Notes under the pieces: generated by a model
What the model was told of the DNA's origin: nothing
Database searches by the model: none
What the model saw: the letters and a program-made list of their open reading frames with translations, nothing else
NCBI GenBank assembly: GCA_030248225.1
Contig: JASANE010000706.1
Location: forward strand, 62,001-126,000
DNA: 64,000 nucleotides
Direction of reading: 5' to 3'
DNA from: Trileptium ribeirensis
Taxonomy: Eukaryota; Nematoda; Enoplea; Enoplida; Thoracostomopsidae
Position numbers and translations under genes: made by a program
Shown: positions 55,851-64,000 of the stretch, one piece after another
Numbering within the stretch: position 1 is the stretch's first letter
How the letters are laid out: each line of letters starts with the position of its first letter

Positions 55851-58800
55851 AATTTAAACATTTGGAGTAGTTTTTGTTCTAAGCAAATAAATGGTTCTCC
55901 AAACCTACGAAATCATTATGGGACTAAAGGCTAAATGTTCTACAGGTACAACGACAAACCACGATAAACAATCTCTCGTGGTATGACATATGAAACGCAT
56001 AAATTTGGGCTATGTCAAAACTGCAAAGTAACACAATGATTGCATGATTAAAGCAAATTATGGACGGTTTGTGCTTTTTAACTCCGTGAATGTAGCAGCA
56101 ATGACAGCTATTATATAAAGGCAACAGCATGGATACAAACATTACTTAGTCCAATTTGGACTCTGTTATATGCCGTGTAATATCACAAAAACATCAATTA
56201 CGTTGAGAAAAGTAAAACCAAGAAACTCACGCAGTATCGAGTGTTCATAAGTTATCCAACACCTTGTAGAACAAAACGTGCGACCCCGACCTGGTAATCA
56301 CCAAAAAACTCCAGTTTAGTTGCATAAGGCATTAAGTCCATAAGCTTTTACTAGCATAACCCTTGTATTAAGGCATACAGTATCCTGCAGAAAAGATGCA
56401 TTTACAAGTATATATGATATGCAAGTAAGCAGCTGCATAGGCAGATAGGCAGAAGTACCACAACTTGTACATGATACAAACCACGATTGTATCTTAAACT
56501 GTTAGTCAAATGCAGTTGTGATCACAGGGTTATAAATGGATTTGAGTTAGGAGCTTCGTCTAATAAGTGTTTAACGTCATTTGCTCGATTGGTTTATTGC
56601 ACGAAATTGGAAAATATAATGCAATATGTTGATGCTGTTTTGATTTGTATTAAAGCATTTTAAAATAGAATTATATTCGCTATTGATAAAAATTGAAATA
56701 TTCAATGCGACCGAAATCTCGTTTTCTCTAGCGGTTCTGGTTCTAGGAAGGTTATGCTTTGCTAAGACAAATTTTTAACGAGTAGTAGATCTAAACTGAG
56801 GAGACAGGCAGCCAGGAGAGTTGATACATAATTTTTTTGTTGATTCACAAGCGTAAAAAGTTAACGTTTTATTGCTAATAATCACAATTTTAGATACACA
56901 ATTAATACTTTGACTGTGTACAAAACACAGGAATATGTTCAGATTTGCCGCAGCAAATTGCCAATAAAAACTCACAATTACGGTACTAAACATAAATCTT
57001 CGGTGCACAGAGAGACAGAAAGTTTCTCTTACATCAATGGCGAGTTTCCGTTAACAAATTTTTGTCCATATGGTGATTATGCAGCTGGACAGTAGTGTGA
57101 AATGGATTCCAAACTGTTTGATTGGGTAGAATTAGGCAGTTTGACTACAGAACTCCATCGAACACACTGTAGTACTTACACAGTAAAGTAAGAAATCCAC
57201 AGTAAGATCAAAAATTTATATAATTTAGCGCATGCTGCTAAAGCGTGAAGTGTAATGTTGAATATATTTCACCGACAAAACTTTAACAATATGTGTTACG
57301 ATTAAAAAATTAAATCGGTTTAGTATTAATATTATATTACGTGCCGCAGACTTTATCGTAAAATATCCAGCAAATATTTATATATTTTAAAAAATATAAT
57401 TCCTGCTGAGAACGCTATCAAATAAGTTTATTTTCTTTCTTCTTGTCTTCGTTGGATTTTCATGATCGTTCCGAGAAACAAATGGCTCCTGGGTACAATT
57501 TTGAACCAATAACATTAACTTTTATGTTCATAATACTTTGGCGAAGTAAGATCGTTCATGAATAACGTTGTCTCACGTAAATACAAGAAGAATTGAGCAA
57601 TCATTGAGGGCATGGCAGCGCGGGGGGTACCTGAAGCCTTTCCACCTCTTTGGATGGTGCCCACCATTTTACAACTACAACATAATTTTTTTGAACTAGA
57701 ACAGTGAGTCTATACGTTGACTGGACGCCATAAATGTGTGGATGTTCGTAGAAGATAAAGTTTTCTAGTGACGCCACTGGCAATCACCGCTGTTCGTGTA
57801 TTTCATCTATTATATTTTTACTCAGGAACCAAAGGCAAGAGAATAGGGGAGTTCTTCAGCCGTGCCTTAGAAATTAAGCTGTAGAAAAGGGCATGTTCTT
57901 CTATAGACTATTCCCAAAAATAGATGCGACTGTGGTTTATTGCTTTTTTCGAAGAAATAAATTATGGCATCTTGCCTATAGCACTACGTAAAATAGTATT
58001 TATGTTACCGCGAAAAGCATTTTTCAAACAACTTGTAATTTGCTTGGGCAATAATAAAAATTCCGTGGCAACTAGCTAGAATTTTATGTTCCTGAGACTC
58101 GCAGGCAGGCTTTTTTATCGTCCTCAGCCTATATTAACCTACTCCCTCTACTCGACATTCGAAATCATTCCCTGGTGCTATAACTTACTTGGCAAAATTT
58201 TTTATACTTTTCTTTATGTATCTGTTTGTAAATTATGAGTCCGTGTGATATATTTTTGGTAACGGGGGTTATAAAATAAGACAATAATGATAACAATAAT
58301 AATCTTATAATTATTGTTCGTTTAATGTTTACAGTGTATTCTGAGTATGGATACATAAATATATACACATGCACGCACATGAAGTAACCATACCGACAAT
58401 TATTATAAACTTTTGAAATTAGAAATTTTTCGCTCAAAATTACATACAAGAACTGGAATTTATATGTATATAAAATTTGATATAAAAGTTGTTAAAACTT
58501 AATAACATAAATAGTAATAATAATAATTTTATAGCCATTTACAGCGGTCGCTAAAGCACGCGCGTTTTAAAAATGTGTCGCCTCGAATTTTTGTCATACG
58601 TAAGAGTAATATATACAAAATATTGCTGTTTTTTTGGCTAATTCCAAATGTCTTTCTAATTGATTATTCTTCAAATCATTTTCTCTTTGACGTAAATAAC
58701 CACCAAACGTTTCATTTTGCCATGTGAAAATTGTCGGAGTAGAATTGCCGATTTCACACATTTCTTTTCGTATCAATATACCGTTTATTCCACTTTGGAA

Positions 58801-59394
58801 GCAATATCATTTTCTTTCTGATACTTACTGTAAATGCCTTTCAGGTCATATTATTGTTAATAACTGATCCACGTTTTTAGCTAAATATTTCTTGCAAGAC
58901 AGTACTGCTATTACAAGTTAAAGAGTAGCAGATGTAATATATGTAATCTTTAGACAAACTGTAATCTAAACAAAAGTCAGCAATTAAATATGATAATTTT
59001 TATGTTGAAAGTCAACATTTTTTCTTTATAAATTTTTCACTTTAAGTTATATCTTAAATAACGTAGCATTTATCACAATCTGTGAATGATTTCTAGATAA
59101 CGTGTATTCTCGCCAATTAATTGGCCTGCGCCACGGGCAACGCTAGTCTATCATTTCTTGTTGGAATGCCTTATTTGCTAAACTTTTTATAGTACTAAGC
59201 GTTGATTGAAGATAACACAAGTTTGTGCTGCTTGTAAGATGTTACTTACCTGAACGTTTTAAATAAACCACCGCCTACAAACTGTTACACTCTCTAAATA
59301 AAAGTTTATGGCCATCTAATTATGAGTAACAATTAATGACGCCCAATTTTATGCATAGTAGCCTCAATATGACGCACATATATCATAGGCATAC
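55851..59394. other. AT-rich intergenic region
   Basis: No gene is supported. Short frames (56775, 56910, 57601, 58165, 58594) show hydrophobic or biased peptides without motifs. A G-run lies at 57621. Confidence 0.55.
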
Positions 59395-59600
59395 GGAAGA
59401 GGGGGCCCATCCCTCTATGGCGCCAGACCCCCTATCCCACCGCCCCGCAACATCGCGTTCCTCATCCGCGCGCGCAGAAGACGCGCTGAAAATTTTGACA
59501 AAAAATATTGAAAATTGGCAAAAATCGGAGGAACATTGTAAAAATCAACCTAGAATTGAAAAAAATTAAGAAAAATTTTGAACCCCAAAAAAATTCGAGA
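59395..59600 (+). repeat. GC-head/A-tail dispersed repeat
   Basis: A GC-rich block (59397-59480, GAGGGGGCCCATCCC to GCGCGCGCAGAAGACG) runs into AAAATTTTGACAAAAAATAT and AAAATTGGCAAAAATCGG words. The same organisation appears near 62500 and, inverted, near 29300 and 29650. Confidence 0.5.
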
Positions 59601-62394
59601 ATTTATTCATCCCAGGCTAACTCTCCTCTCCTCTCCCGAAGCATTTAATATCCCTCTGCGACTTCGGACGTCGCCTATGTATTCTTGCAGGCTTAGAGGA
59701 TTATTGTATTCTGCGCTGCGTTGATGCTGCGCGTCAGCGGCCTCGGATTGATGAATATAGCTTGTGGGTTAGATCGAACCTGGTAGCCTCCCTATGAAAA
59801 TCTATGACATATTAGTATATGCGAGTAATATTTGCTATAGAATAATAAATAACCCCTCGCAGTAGCATTTACACTCAACCGAATGTGCGATATTGTGATT
59901 AGTGCATAATATATCCATGAAAATACATACGATCTCTGTGCTAATTATTCTGTGAAACAGTATCAGGAGCTGAGATTAGCGGCGCTAAATACCACTATTA
60001 TACGTTAAACGGTGGGGAAAGGGTTAAACGTGCAAAGCGAGATAATTTTAGAATACCACAAAAATCTTAACACTTGTGAATTGCACATTATATCATTATT
60101 TGTGTGTGCGACCGCTGCGACTGTCAAAAAATAAAATGTCTTTGAATATAAGTATGCAATTAAACTAGCACATACATTACTCTTGAGTATTTAAGGATTC
60201 ATTTCCTGTTGCACGGCATTGGGAGGCAATTTTAGATAACACCTAGAAATTAAACATCAGTATTCTATTTAATTCAAGAGAGAACTGCACGATGAATAAA
60301 GCATTGGCTCAGAAAATATTCATTACAATCTTTTAGAAAAATTACATTTGATGGCACATTACACAGCCAGCGAAGTTACGAAGTTACAAAAGATTTTTAT
60401 CCTGTTATTACCTAAATTACATCGACCTCGTTAAAATTTGGCGTTTCCTTAAAGCGATATTCTGCAAGCTACTGAACTTCAAATTGCAAAGTAGCTGCGT
60501 TGTAAACTCTTAGTTTTTTCTGGCAAAAGGGTATCGGAACCGATAAATATAACACTAATTTGTAGTATTAAACTGGTTAATTGGACTTATGTTACTTTTC
60601 TATCTATTTAAACTGCTGAATAGGTAAACAATAAAAATCCTCTTGCTTCACTGATAGGAAGCCGTAGAATTTGCAGCCTAACGTTTGCACTTTTACTAAC
60701 TAGGTAGACTGTATTTAACTAATACACTATGTTACCGGGTACCATTTCGTACCGATGCTCAGCCCCAAGGCTTCCGTATCCATAGACAAATGTTAACTTT
60801 TCTATTTGAAAACCCGGTATCACATCAACCAGATCACAAGATCTTCAGATTAACCAATCAATTTATGTTCCAGATGCTGCTGTGTTAATTTCTAGTGTTT
60901 GATTGAAGTGCAGTGTTTACTGAGGTAATAACCTGGATAGCCGTGGACAGGAACCCATGACAAGATAGTCTCCTCCTAATGGGTACATCAGGTTACAAGT
61001 ACGGCTTCAAAACCCACATTTCAGCGTAGCCATTTTTAATGTCAAAAATGGCTCGCTGTATCAATAAATTACATTTAATTCTTTTAGCAGTGCAAGGCTT
61101 ATATTATGTCAGCTTTATTTCACATCTACATTTTGCCTTTCAGTACAGTGGTCTTAGCGTAACATATAATTTGACTTATTATGTCTGCTGACGGATATGT
61201 AAAAGGTCGATCAGATACTGAAATAATGCATTGTTTTTCGCTGAAGTTGTAATAACTTAGTATACTAAAGAGCGTTATATTGTTATGAAATATTTTAGGC
61301 CTACAATACTGCAGACTTCGTTACCATTAAAAAAATTTTTTGCAAGATTTTCCTCTGATGTTTCCTTGTTATGCTAAAGTATTGGTGCTGACTATACACA
61401 AAATATTTGGTTCTTCATGCGTTCACTATGCTGTGTACTTCATTAATATGCATCATCCACTACACAGTTACGCAATAATCCGCAGTGATATTTACAATAC
61501 AGTTTCCTTTGCAATGCATATCGGAACCATTACTGTATTAGCAGATATATCCGCATGCACGGGTATATATAACATACGTTACATTTAAGTAACTCATTTT
61601 TTCTGATATTAAATTTTAAATAAATTGTATAATTTATTTACATCTAACGTACACAAACTCATAACATGACATCCACAGCACATGTAACGTTCGATACACC
61701 GAGTGACCGGATCAGCCGCCATCCGGCCGTTCGGAATATCAGCCAACCCGGTCGGCCAGACCACCGAACAGCCGAAGATGTCCAACAGTAATCGATAGCT
61801 AACCATATTTCGCGGACGCAGCCAGATTGTGAAGCACAGGTTTTTATTATGTATGTTTCTACTTATGTGTACTGTTTCATCCAATTAGAATTGTAATATT
61901 ATTATCAGAGATATAATAATCTGCTATATTCAGATATGTGGGGAAACGCGTCTTCGTTATGAAGACTAGCAAAATTAAGCAGAAGTTCGGCGATAATGAC
62001 AAGAAAATAACAAATCATAGGCTAGACGGACTTTAGGGTACATCGATTGTCTCACTATAACCCCTGAACCTTATAATACTGACTGGCATCTATTTGAAAG
62101 ACATTGTGTTTAAACCGGTTTTTTGCAGATTTAACAACATCAGCGAGCAGGTCATTCAAGATTGAAACTACCGTGATACAAAAAATTGCAAGTACCAAAT
62201 TGAAACTGGCTGAAAATAATACAAAAACGTTATGAGAACTTTTTTATGTGACCACCAATGCGCTTCTGAAGAGCAAGCGCGGAAAATTAATTTATACCTA
62301 AGTATAATCTATTAATATATAATTATTGATATTGAATATTGCGATATAATTTATCCATATTTGAACATTAGGTCTAGGATTGTGCGCTTTTCCA
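59601..62394. other. Intergenic, nothing firm
   Basis: No gene is supported. A GC-richer 150-bp patch (61680-61830) lies in a minus-strand open frame of 91 codons (61884 down to 61609) with no recognisable domain. Confidence 0.45.
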
Positions 62395-62770
62395 AAGGTT
62401 TTACTCATGGGGATGGGGAGACAGTGGAGGTTATCCATGTTAGGTGTCGGACCAACTCCACGCACCGGCGCCGAAGTCAGGACCCTTCATCTCGCCCTGT
62501 AAAATTTTGCGAAAATTGGCAAAAACGGAAAATTAGAGAAAGCAGCCACAAATGAGCACACATTTGAAACATTTTAGCAAAATTCAGAAAGAATGATGTT
62601 TTATAAATTTAGGTGCCCCTTACTGGCCTCCTGTACCGTTATCGTCGCACCCCGCTCGCGAGCCGGCTGTATCTTCCTGGCCGTCACCTCTCTCTCCCTC
62701 TTGCCGGCCTGCTGACCCCGTCAGCGTCGGGACGAAGAAAGTCGACAAATCCCCGCTGCGTCTGCAACCT
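62395..62770 (+). repeat. GC-head/A-tail dispersed repeat and GC-rich tail
   Basis: GATGGGGAGACAGTGGAGG to CGGCGCCGAAGTCAGGAC is followed by AAAATTTTGCGAAAATTGGC, the same layout as at 59395. A further GC-rich stretch at 62645-62765 follows. No coding signal. Confidence 0.45.
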
Positions 62771-63240
62771 TGAACATGTACAGTTTTTATAGTATGGTTT
62801 ATCCAATTTTATTCCTAAGCGTGTCAGGCGATCATTATATGAGAAGGGTTTTACTCCTGCAATTTACCTGGTGAGGTAAGAAATCGTTGAATTCTTTCAA
62901 TTGCGTCAATATCATTTACTCTTTTACCAAATAAAGAGACTACACTATTGCTAAATAGAGAGACTACATTCATGCTGAAGTCTTGTGCAAAACAGACAAT
63001 AAAAGTTGTCCTGAAAAACGCCTAAAATTTGTAATTTCGAAATTAATTCCTGTATTGACAGAGGGTAGATCCCCAACTAATAATAATCACATGGAATAAA
63101 CGCTTATAATAGCAAAAAGCGAAAACAATGGTATATTTAAACGTCTCTGACAAAACGGCCAACGATCTAAAACAATATCTACGAAACCGATTAAATCACT
63201 TCGCAACTCAATACTATTTGAGCTGTATTTCAAAACTACA
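62771..63240. other. Intergenic upstream of the last ORF
   Basis: An ATG at 63128 opens a 47-codon frame (MVYLNVSDKTANDLKQYLRN onward) that overlaps the start of the next ORF in another frame and could be a first exon. Otherwise nothing is seen. Confidence 0.35.
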
Positions 63241-63651
63241 ATGGTTCATCGCAAAAATGTATTTATATTCAAAAATTTGATCGTCATTTTGTGGTTTTTG
63301 CTTTCACTAAATTCATTATCGGGAATTTTTTTCAGAATAATAGTATTTATATTGCAGGTTTCACAGAATAATACGTGCAAAATTTGGGCAGTTTTGTCTC
63401 CAGCAAATAATTTCTCATGCGTTGTTTGTGCTAAGTCAAAGGCGAAAGTCGTGATACGAATGGCATGCAATGGCCTGGGCGTTAAATCCTCGAATGTTCA
63501 CATCTTCCGGCTTTTCCAACTGTTATGTATCAGACGACGTGAATTCCGATCTTTGGATGCTTACCCAAAACGGCTCTCGTATTATGTACGAGCGTCTATT
63601 GTTTTGTGGGCACTAAAAACCAACGTAAAACTCCACCTTAAATTTTATTAA
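63241..63651 (+). CDS. Hypothetical small protein, doubtful
   Basis: A 136-codon frame with good start context (A at -3, G at +4). The N-terminal 40 residues are strongly hydrophobic (LIVILWFLLSLNSLSGIFF), which would give a signal or membrane anchor. Four cysteines follow in the middle (CKIW, CVVCAK, MACNG). No family is recognised. An alternative is a spliced gene from ATG 63128 using an acceptor ending TATATTGCAG at 63357, then a different frame ending near 63626 that looks about as plausible. I cannot choose. Confidence 0.25.
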   Translation: MVHRKNVFIFKNLIVILWFLLSLNSLSGIFFRIIVFILQVSQNNTCKIWAVLSPANNFSCVVCAKSKAKVVIRMACNGLGVKSSNVHIFRLFQLLCIRRREFRSLDAYPKRLSYYVRASIVLWALKTNVKLHLKFY

Positions 63652-64000
63652 CATAGTTCATATTGAATGTTACAATTTTAGGAGTACAATATTGTGAAAT
63701 TCCTGACTTCAATCAAAAACTACTGAAAAACTTTATTTGCAAAAAATGATCGCCGGTGTTCAAGCTTTGATTTGTAAGAACATAGTTAGTAGTCTACATT
63801 ATTAAGATCGAATTTAGTAGTTTGTATAATTTTTTTCATCGTAAAATTAAGAGCGAAGCAACTTTCAAACAATCATATATTCCCACCTACCTTAGGTAAT
63901 AGAGGCCTACCTTATATCATTCAAGATCACATAGCTAGTTGCAAATCTATCACTATGTAGATTTTAATTGTCATAACTGATGAATACATGGTCAGATCGA
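63652..64000. other. Intergenic, nothing recognised
   Basis: AT-rich end of the window with no supported feature. Confidence 0.6.

Overview
This is a gene-poor, AT-rich stretch of a eukaryotic genome, dominated by repeats. Spliceosomal intron signals, polyadenylation signals, a tyrosine-recombinase (YR) retroelement, a Ty3/gypsy remnant, a CR1-like LINE, piggyBac and MULE transposases and many MITE-like elements all point to an invertebrate metazoan or another TE-rich eukaryote. I cannot name the species. No rRNA, operon or prokaryotic feature is visible.

Layout. Positions 1-455 are an almost T-free A/C-rich tract that looks artefactual. Positions 456-4537 hold an apparently intact, recent YR retrotransposon of the Ngaro/PAT type: gag, RT-RNase H with a C-terminal adenine-methyltransferase-like domain, and YR, with split direct repeats in the order A1-B1A2-B2. 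It abuts, without a gap, a decayed Ty3/gypsy copy (4538-7591). That is followed by a decayed minus-strand CR1-like LINE (about 7745-10300). From 10.6 to 27.6 kb there are tandem arrays (85 bp x6, 120 bp x3, 132 bp x3, 133 bp x3, a GC-rich minisatellite), two-copy duplications, tRNA-derived relics and a 230-bp MITE.

Two ORFs look like host genes: 27991-28554 (187 aa) and 43594-44047 (about 110 aa, one small intron). Both encode small proteins with an N-terminal signal peptide, and in both the same nine-residue block, SIAIGRQGK, follows it directly. Eight of the nine codons differ synonymously between the two genes. This is the strongest candidate for an undescribed system here: a secreted protein family with a conserved motif at the mature N-terminus, lying in a repeat-rich region.

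From 30 to 45 kb there are two families of non-autonomous DNA elements: a Merlin-like pair with 8-bp target duplications, and a hairpin-rich family, one copy of which split a 60-bp satellite. There is also a degenerate GAATTTGGGAATCG satellite next to a broken piggyBac gene. At 48769-51650 an intact MULE transposase with a FLYWCH finger is bracketed by inverted arms, each an array of 16-18 copies of a 15-16-bp unit. The last 12 kb hold a 425-bp MITE, tRNA-derived relics, GC-rich repeat heads and one weak small ORF at 63241. Mobile elements explain most of the recognisable coding content.
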